A DNA stretch of 64,000 nucleotides from NCBI GenBank assembly GCA_046347635.1, contig JAXMFT010000003.1, positions 310,001 through 374,000 of the forward strand, read 5' to 3'. Source of the stretch: JAGVSZ01 sp019137045. GTDB taxonomy: Bacteria > Pseudomonadota > Gammaproteobacteria > Burkholderiales > SG8-39. The translations under genes were made by a program, and so were the position numbers. The notes under the pieces are model-generated. The model did not search any database, had not been told where the DNA came from, and worked only from the letters and a program-made list of their open reading frames with translations. Below are positions 58,801 to 64,000 of this stretch, in pieces (within the stretch, counting starts at the first letter, position 1; each line of letters starts with the position of its first letter).

Positions 58801-59288
58801 GCGTTGATCGTCCCGGCGTTGGTCACCTTGCCGGCGTTGCCGGGATCGGTGAAGCGAAAGCGCCCGGCGAGGAAGTCCTCGTTCGACAGGTTGAGACTCG
58901 AGGCGACGAAGCCGGCGGTGTCGATGCGCGCGCCCGCGCCGACCACCACGCCGTTCGGGTTGATCAGGAACACCCGCCCGTTCGACAGCAGCCGGCCGAG
59001 GATCGCGGAGGGATCCGCCCCGGTCACGCGGTTCAGCACCGCGCTCGCCGCGCCGCTCTGGATGAAGCGCGTGACCTCGTCGGGCCGGATCGAGAACTGC
59101 TGCCAGTTGATGATCGCCCCGGGCGTGTTGGTGACCGTCAGCGTGCTGCCGCTCGTCGCGAAGCTCGCCGACCCGTGCGCCACCGTCGGGCCGGTGGGAT
59201 TGGCGTGCACGGCGCCCGCGAAGCAGGCGGCCACCGCCAGCCCGATCAGCTGGCGCTCGAAGGAAGGCGTGCTCCTGGATCCGGTCAT
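52815..59288 (-). CDS. Giant filamentous-haemagglutinin-like adhesin (two-partner secretion)
   Basis: 2157 residues. A signal peptide (RQLIGLAVAACFAGAVHA) precedes the TPS secretion domain (about 30-150: NPTGPTVAHGSASF, INWQQFSIRPDEVTRFIQ, LSNGRVFLINPNGVVVGAGARIDTAGFVASSLNLS). The middle is a long Gly/Thr/Ala-rich beta-helix with repeats such as GGTVNLTKTGA and GGSVDISAAG; a block of ~270 residues is duplicated. The C-terminus has six MBG-type repeats (AYGDPNPAF, PYGDPNPATG, VYGQPDPALT, RYGEPNPPFT) and two Cys near the end. No TpsB transporter gene is within the window. Start ATG 59288. Confidence 0.92.
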   Translation of the reverse strand: MTGSRSTPSFERQLIGLAVAACFAGAVHANPTGPTVAHGSASFATSGSTLTVTNTPGAIINWQQFSIRPDEVTRFIQSGAASAVLNRVTGADPSAILGRLLSNGRVFLINPNGVVVGAGARIDTAGFVASSLNLSNEDFLAGRFRFTDPGNAGKVTNAGTINAHSGGPVYLVAPTVENHGVITAPNGDILLAAGKSVELVSAANPHLRVQLQAGGEALNVGRLIAESGFAGIYGAAIRNAGTVSADGATVNAAGNVVLKASRDVTLAATSVVSAKGPQGGSVTVQAEQGTLFAEGRIEASGAAGKGGDVQLLGARVGLAGDAAVDASGASGGGTVHIGGSRQGAGPLPNSRALYIGADATVDASATARGDGGTVIAYADEAARIYGSLSARGGPQGGDGGFIETSGRQHLDVLRTPDATAPAGRGGEWLIDPNNILIVNAAGTCTNLSGCAAGPSWASTNDGAQLGVNLINNALNAGQNVTVATTTSGANTQAGNITFQAGANVSKTTVGSAPATLTLQAHNNIDTTGATISAANNVNVGALSVVLTADADSSGAGNAVVGGAVTTRGGSFTATGANVGGAGAISTAGLAGRTGGNVTLTAQPTGAVNVTGAITASGGAAAAGSAGNAGGTVSVSGGTVTVGAITARGSNGAAGGFAGGNGGTVNLTKTGAAATAVTLNGLIDVRGGDSTNGATGGTGGTVDVDAGAGTVATTAANLGTLINASGGRGQNGGSVDISAAGSISIAGAGNKTIATSGGAAATGTAGRDAGNITIASTGGTVTTRALSANGSAGVGPGNHAGGSGGTISVSGVGAALNGAVSAIGGNSVGTGNGGSGGAVTATGTTGTVASVAAGTINVSGGRGQDAGTVTVSSGTTGTVNLAGTITASGGAAETGSAGQNAGTVNVSGGTVGVRAITALGSAAATGAGGTGGTVNLTKTGAGATAVTLNGLIDVRGGNSTAGAAGGTGGTVDIDAGAGSVGTTAANLATLINASGGSGQNGGSVDISAAGDISIAGAGNKTIATSGGAATTGTAGRDAGNITIAATGGAVTTRALTARGSTGNGAGNAGGSGGAISVTGTGATLNGAVSTIGGNSVGTGNGGSGGAVTVNGTGGNVTVASTITTTGGRGQDAGAVSITGAGAVAVNNTITASGGTAATNAAGRSGGAVTITGASVATRAITASGSNAVSANRNGGDAGTIALTATAGGIAINGGGTLTARAGAATGTGTGGTAGSITLSATGGNIAANAITTQGNTKAAGGTVTLAATGTTTTGAITTSGGAGINSAGLGGGAVSVTGADVTVAAVTTSGGAGAGANQAGGNAGTILLDATDGTPTITLNGNLAAAGGARTGAGTPGNGAAITLDGNVLLPANRTITSAGAGGGGAGGAATFNGTVNSSGAARNLTVNAGTGAVAFGGAIGNTLPLNALNVTGNGIALPATSAASMTLASTGGDITQSGPAVITGATAITGGAGAVTLTNAGNNFNTVTVASSAATSIIDANALTVGPVNATGNVLIQTALGAGNDLTLAGNVASTAGDVTLASGDDIHFGAFGPSAPAGRWLTYSFSPATNTGTIPVPGGAKPNLYNCTFGGPCGATVPATGNHNVYRYQPLLTYTANAASRAYGDPNPAFTGAVGGLVNGDVAADAYSGTLAFTSPAVATTPVGTAAINGSGLVSDIGYGFVQAPGNATALTITPRPISVQANDQSRAYGDPNPATGPFTITAGTLVGADAIGSVNVTSPALPTSPAGSVWVLANTGANFSVGSAANYAITLQNGQLTIGPRAITVQANNQSRPYGDPNPATGPYTITAGSLAGADAITNVSVTSPATVASGVGPYALTPTAANFGSGSASNYTITFADGVLTVTPRPIVVTADNQTKVYGQPDPALTFAAPTVNGDVLAGAPVRAAGETVAGGPYAITQGTVTNANNPNYSITFVNGQLVITPAPLTISADGKARLYGDANPPLTATFAGLANGDTPAAIPGVTLTTPATIASNAGTYAINVASGANSNYTISLVNGQLVIAPAPLTITANDAARRYGEPNPPFTASATGFKLGQSLGDLSGALSITSPATVLSPVGTYPIVPAGVSSPNYTITFVDGRLVVGQGVPPADHALVTATQRSADAEDAVASRVAGAARIDCLALERDGQRRVLGRCF
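52950..54470 (-). repeat. Six MBG/YDG-like repeats at the adhesin C-terminus
   Basis: Six units of about 80 residues (~240-260 bp) each carry a YGDPNP-like motif (near 54413, 54150, 53893, 53640, 53405 and 53165). Each also ends in a LxITPxPLTI-type strand. They probably form a stalk. Confidence 0.8.
55960..57300 (-). repeat. Direct duplication inside the adhesin gene, offset about 807 bp
   Basis: The blocks near 56770-57300 and 55960-56490 are closely similar. Matching landmarks (57238/56431, 57286/56479 and 57031/56224) are each 807 bp apart by hand count, with small indels elsewhere. The duplication keeps the reading frame. Confidence 0.75.
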
Positions 59289-59379
59289 AGTTCCGCGTCG
59301 GCTTTCCGCGAGGCAGTCGATCCCCGAGACTAGCAAGCTGCGCACCGCGTTCGCGCGCGCGCGCCGCCGCGCGAGACTT

Positions 59380-59400
59380 ATCGCACGGGTGGCGTGCGAT
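59380..59400. promoter_or_regulatory. Perfect 8-bp inverted repeat upstream of the adhesin
   Basis: ATCGCACG and CGTGCGAT flank a 5-nt loop, 92 nt upstream of the adhesin start and after purM on the same strand. It could be an operator or the end of the purM message. A second imperfect hairpin (59398-59422) adjoins it. Confidence 0.4.
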
Positions 59401-59451
59401 CGGCCGGGGCAACCGGCGATCGGCTGCGGGGATCCGACGGGCGGCGCGCAG

Positions 59452-60492
59452 CTAGCGGACGACGGTGGCGGCGGCGCCCGCCGGGCGGGCCGCGATCGCG
59501 CCGATCCGATGGACCGTCTCCCCCGCCGCACGCAGCAGGGCCGTCGCCGCCTCGGCATCCGCCGACGCCACGACGACGGCCATGCCGATGCCGCAGTTGA
59601 AGACGCGGTGCATCTCGGCGTCGGCCACGCCGCCCGCCTCCTGCAGCCAGCGGAAGAGCGGCGGCAGCGGCCACGCCGAGCGCTCGAGCACCGCCTGCAC
59701 CCCGTCGGGCAGCACGCGGGGGACGTTCTCCACCAGGCCGCCGCCGGTGATGTGCGCGAGGCCCTTGACCGGCACCTCCCCGAGCAGCCGCAGCACCGGC
59801 TTCACGTAGATCCGCGTCGGCTCGAGCAGGACGTCGGCGAGCGGCCGGCCGTGGAAGTCGGCCCCGAGGTCCGGCCGGGCGCGCTCGAGGATGCGGCGCA
59901 CGAGCGAGTAGCCGTTCGAGTGCGCGCCGCTCGAGGCGAGCCCGAGCACCACGTCGCCCGGCGCGATGCCGCGCCCGTCGATCACGCGGTCCCGCTCGGC
60001 CACGCCGACGCAGAAGCCGGCGAGGTCGTACTCGCCGTCGGGGTACATGCCCGGCATCTCGGCGGTCTCGCCGCCGATCAGCGCGCAGCCCGCCTGCTCG
60101 CACCCGCGCGCGATGCCCTTGATCACGTCGGCGGCGACGCCGACGTCGAGCTTGCCGCACGCGAAGTAGTCGAGGAAGAAGAGCGGCTCGGCGCCCTGCA
60201 CCAGCACGTCGTTGACGCTCATTGCGACCAGATCGATGCCGACGGTGTCGTGTCGGTTCAGCAGGAATGCGAGCTTGAGCTTCGTGCCGACGCCGTCGGT
60301 GCCCGAGACCAGCACCGGGTTCCGGTATCGCTGCGGCAGCTCGACGAGCGCGCCGAAGCCGCCGATGCCGGCGAGCACCTCCGGGCGCAGGGTCCGCTGC
60401 GCGAACGGCTTGATGCGCTCCACGAGCGCCTCGCCCGCGTCGATGTCGACGCCGGCGTCGCGGTACGAGAGGGAGTCGGTCGGACGGGGCAC
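59452..60492 (-). CDS. purM: Phosphoribosylformylglycinamidine cyclo-ligase (AIR synthetase)
   Basis: Closes the imidazole ring in purine synthesis (FGAM + ATP to AIR). 346 residues. Signature parts: LSYRDAGVDIDAGEALVERIKP, GGFGALVELP, LVSGTDGVGTKLKLAFLLNRHDTVGIDLVAMSVNDVLVQGAEPLFFLDYFACGKLD, and GGETAEMPGMYPDGEYDLAGF. It is divergent from hda, the common order in Betaproteobacteria. Confidence 0.97.
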   Translation of the reverse strand: MPRPTDSLSYRDAGVDIDAGEALVERIKPFAQRTLRPEVLAGIGGFGALVELPQRYRNPVLVSGTDGVGTKLKLAFLLNRHDTVGIDLVAMSVNDVLVQGAEPLFFLDYFACGKLDVGVAADVIKGIARGCEQAGCALIGGETAEMPGMYPDGEYDLAGFCVGVAERDRVIDGRGIAPGDVVLGLASSGAHSNGYSLVRRILERARPDLGADFHGRPLADVLLEPTRIYVKPVLRLLGEVPVKGLAHITGGGLVENVPRVLPDGVQAVLERSAWPLPPLFRWLQEAGGVADAEMHRVFNCGIGMAVVVASADAEAATALLRAAGETVHRIGAIAARPAGAAATVVR

Positions 60493-60565
60493 GGGAGCTC
60501 GGGGCCAGCGCTTGCCGCTAGAATTGCACGCTTTTCCGCGCCCGATTCTACCGGAACCCCCTCCC

Positions 60566-61174
60566 GTGACCGGCCAGCTGATCCTCGAGCTCAGCCCGCC
60601 CGCGCCGCCGACCTTCGAGAACTTCGTCGCGGGCGCGAACGGCGCGGCGGTGGCGGCGGTGCGCGCGGCGGTGCGCGGCGAGGGCGAACGCGCGATCTAC
60701 CTGTGGGGCGACGCAGGCTGCGGCCGCAGCCATCTCGTCGCCGCGGCGGCGCGCACGCCGGGCGTGGCGGCGATCGACGACGTGCACCGGCTCGACGCCG
60801 CCGGCCAGATCGAGGCGTTCGACGCCTTCAACCGCGCGCGCGCCGCGGGCACGGCGTTCGTCGCGGCCGGCGACGCGCCGCCCGCGCAGCTCGCCGTGCG
60901 TGCGGACCTGCGCACGCGCCTCGGGTCGGGCCTCGTCTTCCAGCTCCGCCCGCTCGACCACGCGGCGAAGCGCGCGGCGCTCCGCGCGCACGCGGCGAGC
61001 CGCGGCATGGCGCTCCCCGACGAGGTGCTCGACTACCTGCTCCGCCGCCTCCCGCGCGACCTCGGCACCCAGCTCGCGGTGCTCGAGGCGCTCGACCGGA
61101 GCTCGCTCGCCGAGCAGCGCGCGCTGACGCTGCCGCTCGCGCGCGCGGCGATCGAGGCGCTCGGCCCGGCGTGA
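60566..61174 (+). CDS. hda: DnaA regulatory inactivator Hda
   Basis: Works with the DNA clamp to turn DnaA-ATP to DnaA-ADP after initiation. 202 residues, AAA+ without the DnaA DNA-binding domain. It begins with the clamp-binding peptide QLILEL, then PPTFENFVAG, a P-loop-like GDAGCGRSH with the usual Lys replaced, the sensor region IDDVHRLDAAGQIEAFDAFN, and DLRTRLGSGLVFQLRPLDHAAKRAALRAHAASRGM. GTG 60566 gives the expected start. It overlaps the HAD gene by 4 nt. Confidence 0.92.
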   Translation: MTGQLILELSPPAPPTFENFVAGANGAAVAAVRAAVRGEGERAIYLWGDAGCGRSHLVAAAARTPGVAAIDDVHRLDAAGQIEAFDAFNRARAAGTAFVAAGDAPPAQLAVRADLRTRLGSGLVFQLRPLDHAAKRAALRAHAASRGMALPDEVLDYLLRRLPRDLGTQLAVLEALDRSSLAEQRALTLPLARAAIEALGPA

Positions 61175-61845
61175 ACCGCCCGATGGAGCTGGCGCTCTTC
61201 GACCTCGACAACACCCTCCTCGCCGGGGACTCGGATTACGAGTGGGCGCAGTTCCTGATCGACCGCGGCGTGCTCGACCGCGCGGCCTACGAATCGGAGA
61301 ACGACCGCTTCTTCGCGCAGTACAAGGCCGGCACGCTCGACATCTTCGAGTTCCTCGCCTTCCAGCTCGCGCCGCTCGCGCGCCACCCGCGCGCCGAGCT
61401 CGACGCCTGGCACGCGGCGTTCATGGCCGAGCGGGTCCGGCCGATGATCGGCGCGCCGGCGCGCCGCCTCGTGGCGCAGCACCGCGACGCGGGCGCGCTC
61501 TGCGCGATCGTCACCGCGACCAACTCCTTCGTCACCGCCCCGATCGCGCGCGAGTTCGCCGTCGCGCACCTGATCGCGACCGAGCCCGAGACCCGCGACG
61601 GCGCCTTCACCGGCGGCGTCGCGGGCATCCCGGCGTTCCGCGAGGGCAAGGTGGCGCGGCTCGAGCAGTGGCTCGCCGCGCTCGGGCGTCCGCTCGAGGC
61701 GTTCGCCGCGAGCTGGTTCTACAGCGACTCGCACAACGACCTGCCCCTGCTCGAGCGGGTGACGCGCGCGGTGGCGGTCGATCCGGACGAGCGGCTGCGC
61801 GCGGTCGCCGCCGCGCGCGGCTGGCCGGTCATCTCGCTGCGGTGA
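61171..61845 (+). CDS. HAD-IB family phosphatase (SerB-like)
   Basis: 224 residues (220 if ATG 61183 is used). HAD motif I is LALFDLDNTLLAGDSD, motif II is IVTATNSF, the Lys is in REGKVARL, and motif IV is YSDSHNDLPLL. The helical cap between motifs I and II places it in the HAD-IB group with phosphoserine phosphatase. Such proteins near hda and pcnB are conserved in Betaproteobacteria. Substrate unknown. Confidence 0.88.
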   Translation: MNRPMELALFDLDNTLLAGDSDYEWAQFLIDRGVLDRAAYESENDRFFAQYKAGTLDIFEFLAFQLAPLARHPRAELDAWHAAFMAERVRPMIGAPARRLVAQHRDAGALCAIVTATNSFVTAPIAREFAVAHLIATEPETRDGAFTGGVAGIPAFREGKVARLEQWLAALGRPLEAFAASWFYSDSHNDLPLLERVTRAVAVDPDERLRAVAAARGWPVISLR

Positions 61846-61925
61846 GGATGCGCCGCGTCGCCGCCGCCGGGCCGGCGCGGGGCAAGATCGTCCGCCGCTG
61901 CGGCGAGCCGCGCGCGCGCCTCGTG

Positions 61926-61931
61926 TATGAT
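61926..61931 (+). promoter_or_regulatory. -10-like TATGAT upstream of pcnB
   Basis: TATGAT lies 123 nt before pcnB in a 208-nt gap; no good -35 element was found. The rest of 61846-62053 shows no gene that I can recognise. Confidence 0.3.
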
Positions 61932-62053
61932 TCCGGGCGCTTCCGCCACGGGCCCGCGCAAGACGTGCTCACGCAAGACCATCTCGAGGCTCTCCACGGC
62001 TGTCCACTCGCGCCGGCGGCGCCGTCCGCGGCGCCCGCCCCCGTCCCGGTCCG

Positions 62054-63394
62054 TTGATCAAGCGCTTCATCCGCAAGGTCCTGCGCTTCGGCACGCGCCG
62101 CGAGCCGGAGGTCTACCCCGCCGCCGAGCACGGCATCCGGCGCGATGCGATCAGCCACGGCGCACGCAAGGTGTGCGAGGTGCTCGCGAGCCACGGTCAC
62201 CGCGCCTACGTGGTCGGCGGCGCGGTGCGCGACCTGATGCTCGGGGTGCAGCCGAAGGACTTCGACGTCGCCACCGACGCGCTCCCGGAGGAGGTGCACA
62301 AGCACATGCGCCGCGCGCGGCTGATCGGCCGGCGCTTCAAGCTGGTGCACGCGGTGTTCCACGACGAGGTGGTCGAGGTGTCGACCTTCCGCGCCTCCGC
62401 CCCGGGCGAGGTGGACGAGGCGACCGGGCGGGTGCTGCGCGACAACGTCTACGGCACCATCGAGCAGGACGCGGCGCGGCGCGACTTCACCATGAACGCG
62501 CTCTACTACGATCCGGCCACCGAGACCGTGCTCGACTGGCACCGCGGCGTGGCCGACCTGCGCAAGCGCCGCGTGCGCATCATCGGCGACCCGCGCGCGC
62601 GCTTCCGCGAGGACCCGGTGCGCATGCTGCGCGCGGTGCGCCTCGCGGCCAAGCTCGACTTCCAGATCGAGCCGCGCACGCGCGCCCCGGTGCGCGAGAT
62701 GGCGAAGCTCATCGAGAGCGTCCCGCCCGCGCGGGTGTTCGACGAGATGCTCAAGCTGCTGCTCTCGGGCCACGCGGCGAGCGGCCTGCAGCGGCTGCGC
62801 GCCGAGGGCCTGCACCACGGCGTGCTGCCGCTCCTCGACCTCATCCACGAGCAGCCGCTCGGCGAGCGCTTCGTGGCGCTCGCGCTCGCGCAGACCGACG
62901 CCCGCATCCGCGCGGACCGTCCGGTGTCGCCTGCGTTCCTCTTCGCCGCCCTGCTCTGGCACGAGGTGCTGGCGGCGTGGAAGGCGCGCCAGGGGCGCGG
63001 CGAGCGACCGACGCCGGCGCTCTTCGCGGCGATGGACGACGTGCTCGACAAGCAGACCGACTCGCTCGCGATTCCGCGCCGCCTGACCGCCACGATGAAG
63101 GAGATCTGGTCGCTGCAGCCGCGCTTCGAGAACCGCACCGGCAAGCGCCCGTTCGGCGTGCTCGAGCACCCGCGGCTGCGCGCCGGCTACGACTTCCTCG
63201 CGCTGCGCGCCGAGAGCGGCGAGGCGCCCGGCGAGCTCGCGGAGTGGTGGCGCCGCTTCATCGAAGGCACCCCCGAGGTGCGCGCGGAGCTGCTCCTGCC
63301 CGCCGCGCCCGGCGAGAAGAAGCGGCGGCGGCGGCGCCGGCGCAGCGGCCCGCGCCCGGCCGACCCGGGACCGCCCCCGGTGCTCGCCGACTGA
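62054..63394 (+). CDS. pcnB: Poly(A) polymerase I
   Basis: Adds poly(A) tails that speed RNA decay. 446 residues. The nucleotidyltransferase core includes AYVVGGAVRDLMLGVQPKDFDVATDALPEEV with the catalytic Asp pair, and RRARLIGRRFKLVH. The RNA-binding helical region (DPVRMLRAVRLAAKLDFQIEP) fits PcnB rather than CCA-adding enzyme. The C-terminus is strongly basic (EKKRRRRRRRRSGPRP), as in other PcnB. Start TTG 62054. folK follows after 7 nt. Confidence 0.93.
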   Translation: MIKRFIRKVLRFGTRREPEVYPAAEHGIRRDAISHGARKVCEVLASHGHRAYVVGGAVRDLMLGVQPKDFDVATDALPEEVHKHMRRARLIGRRFKLVHAVFHDEVVEVSTFRASAPGEVDEATGRVLRDNVYGTIEQDAARRDFTMNALYYDPATETVLDWHRGVADLRKRRVRIIGDPRARFREDPVRMLRAVRLAAKLDFQIEPRTRAPVREMAKLIESVPPARVFDEMLKLLLSGHAASGLQRLRAEGLHHGVLPLLDLIHEQPLGERFVALALAQTDARIRADRPVSPAFLFAALLWHEVLAAWKARQGRGERPTPALFAAMDDVLDKQTDSLAIPRRLTATMKEIWSLQPRFENRTGKRPFGVLEHPRLRAGYDFLALRAESGEAPGELAEWWRRFIEGTPEVRAELLLPAAPGEKKRRRRRRRSGPRPADPGPPPVLAD

Positions 63395-63401
63395 GGCCCG
63401 C

Positions 63402-63878
63402 TTGCCGCACGCCGTGATCGGCCTCGGCGCGAACCTCGGCGATCCGGCCGCGCAGCTGCGCGCGGCGATCGCCGCGATCGGTACGCTGCCCGGGACGCGC
63501 GTGCTCGCGGTGTCGTCCTTCTACCGCACCGCGCCGGTGGGCGTCGCCGCGCAGCCCGACTTCGTGAACGCGGCGGTCGCGATCGACACCGCGCTCGCCC
63601 CGCGCGCGCTGCTCGCCGCGCTCGCGGGGCTCGAGCGCGCGGCGGGACGCGAGCGCACCCGCGCGGGCGCGCCGCGGCCGCTCGACCTCGACATCCTGCT
63701 CTACGGGGAGCGCGTGGTCGACGAGCCGGACCTGCGCATTCCCCACCCGCGCCTGCACGAGCGCGCGTTCGCGCTCGCCCCGCTCATCGAGGTGGCGCCC
63801 GGCGCGGTGGTGCCGGGCCGCGGCCCGGCGGCGGACCTGCTCGCGCGCTGCGCCGGCCAGCGCATCGAGCGGGTCTGA
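63402..63878 (+). CDS. folK: HPPK: 2-amino-4-hydroxy-6-hydroxymethyldihydropteridine diphosphokinase
   Basis: Transfers pyrophosphate from ATP to hydroxymethyl-dihydropterin in folate synthesis. 158 residues. Seen: VIGLGANLGDPAAQLRAAI, SSFYRTAPVG, QPDFVNAAVAI, and the ATP/Mg site RAGAPRPLDLDILLYG, with IPHPRLHERAFALAPL. The start is TTG 63402 or GTG 63414. It lies between pcnB and a deoxynucleoside kinase. Confidence 0.95.
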   Translation: MPHAVIGLGANLGDPAAQLRAAIAAIGTLPGTRVLAVSSFYRTAPVGVAAQPDFVNAAVAIDTALAPRALLAALAGLERAAGRERTRAGAPRPLDLDILLYGERVVDEPDLRIPHPRLHERAFALAPLIEVAPGAVVPGRGPAADLLARCAGQRIERV

Positions 63879-63885
63879 GCCGCGC

Positions 63886-64000
63886 ATGACGCTCGCGCAG
63901 CACCGCTTCATCGCGATCGAGGGCCCGATCGGCGCGGGCAAGACGACGCTCGCGCGCCGGCTGGCCGGGCGGCTCGGCGGCGAGCCGCTGCTCGAGGACC
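63886..64000 (+). CDS. Deoxynucleoside kinase, 5' part (runs off the window)
   Basis: ATG 63886 follows folK by 7 nt. The first 38 residues read FIAIEGPIGAGKTTLARRLAGRL, with the P-loop GPIGAGKTT of the dNK family (deoxyadenosine/deoxyguanosine kinase), followed by LLED. folK-dgk is a usual betaproteobacterial pair. The gene continues beyond the right edge. Confidence 0.85.
   Translation, partial: MTLAQHRFIAIEGPIGAGKTTLARRLAGRLGGEPLLED

Noticed and set aside
52950..59333. A 2127-codon open frame on the plus strand across the adhesin gene
   Set aside because: It is the antisense shadow of the adhesin, rich in Arg and Ala with no domain; the minus strand has signal, TPS domain and MBG repeats.
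59289..59451. Cyclic di-GMP or other riboswitch upstream of the adhesin
   Set aside because: Hairpins are present, but the conserved GEMM core sequences could not be matched.

Overview
The window is about 64 kb of very GC-rich chromosome, packed with short operons and no intergenic gap over 300 bases. The longest gene-poor stretches are 27688-27918 (231 nt), 61846-62053 (208 nt), 27171-27339 (169 nt) and 59289-59451 (163 nt). Several features point to an uncultured or poorly known Betaproteobacterium, near Burkholderiales or Rhodocyclales: the order purM / hda-HAD phosphatase-pcnB-folK-deoxynucleoside kinase, the triad glrK-qseG-glrR, a DUF4124 protein, frequent GTG and TTG starts, and G/C-rich codon use. 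I saw no rRNA, tRNA, CRISPR array or insertion sequence.

Left third (1-14.3 kb): a purine (ureide) catabolism island. A rightward group encodes glycerate kinase, a cyclophilin-like protein, membrane urate hydroxylase PuuD and an isoaspartyl peptidase. A leftward operon encodes a GntR regulator, AllC, an M20 peptidase, PuuE and a PucG-type aminotransferase. A rightward operon encodes UraD, UraH, an orphan BMP binding lipoprotein, a second UraH-like protein and an MFS transporter. Together they cover urate to hydroxyisourate, OHCU, allantoin, allantoate, ureidoglycine and transamination with glyoxylate; glycerate kinase could drain the glyoxylate branch. The 110-bp divergent region between gntR and uraD carries two sigma70-type promoters and GTATAC-type operators, and both transcripts would be almost leaderless.

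14.3-35 kb: housekeeping and small-molecule metabolism. It holds a glutamine amidotransferase, a retropepsin-like protease, folE2, a MetE-like methyltransferase, dxs-ispA-xseB, a second hydantoinase/carbamoylase amidase with a beta-alanine transaminase, a rhodanese, a response-regulator/Ser-Thr kinase fusion, thyA, the glrK-qseG-glrR two-component system, folA, dcd, a ParDE toxin-antitoxin pair and apbC.

35-47 kb: metG, then a tightly coupled nine-gene unit. A degenerate cyclase-PEGA protein and a Ser/Thr kinase lead into hyfB, hyfC, hyfE, hyfF, a hyfG-like large subunit, a hyfI/nuoB-like subunit and an unrecognised membrane protein. The large subunit has lost all four cysteines that bind Ni and Fe (RVSGDS and DPSWQN in place of RxCGxC and DPCxxC). 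This makes it an energy-converting-hydrogenase-related (Ehr-like) complex rather than a hydrogenase, with unusual regulators attached. It is the best candidate for an undescribed system here.

47-64 kb: a DsrE-like lipoprotein, acyP, dnaE, a DUF4124 protein, an EamA transporter, a 2157-residue two-partner-secretion adhesin with a ~0.8 kb internal duplication and MBG-type repeats, then purM, hda, a HAD phosphatase, pcnB, folK and the start of a deoxynucleoside kinase.

A caution on the sequence: six well-conserved genes (ispA, xseB, qseG, folA, parD and the Ehr-linked kinase) are broken by single-base shifts, eight sites in all, mostly in GC-repeat tracts. Two or more of these genes are normally essential, so residual assembly indels are more likely than true decay. 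Coordinates for these genes span the repaired frame.
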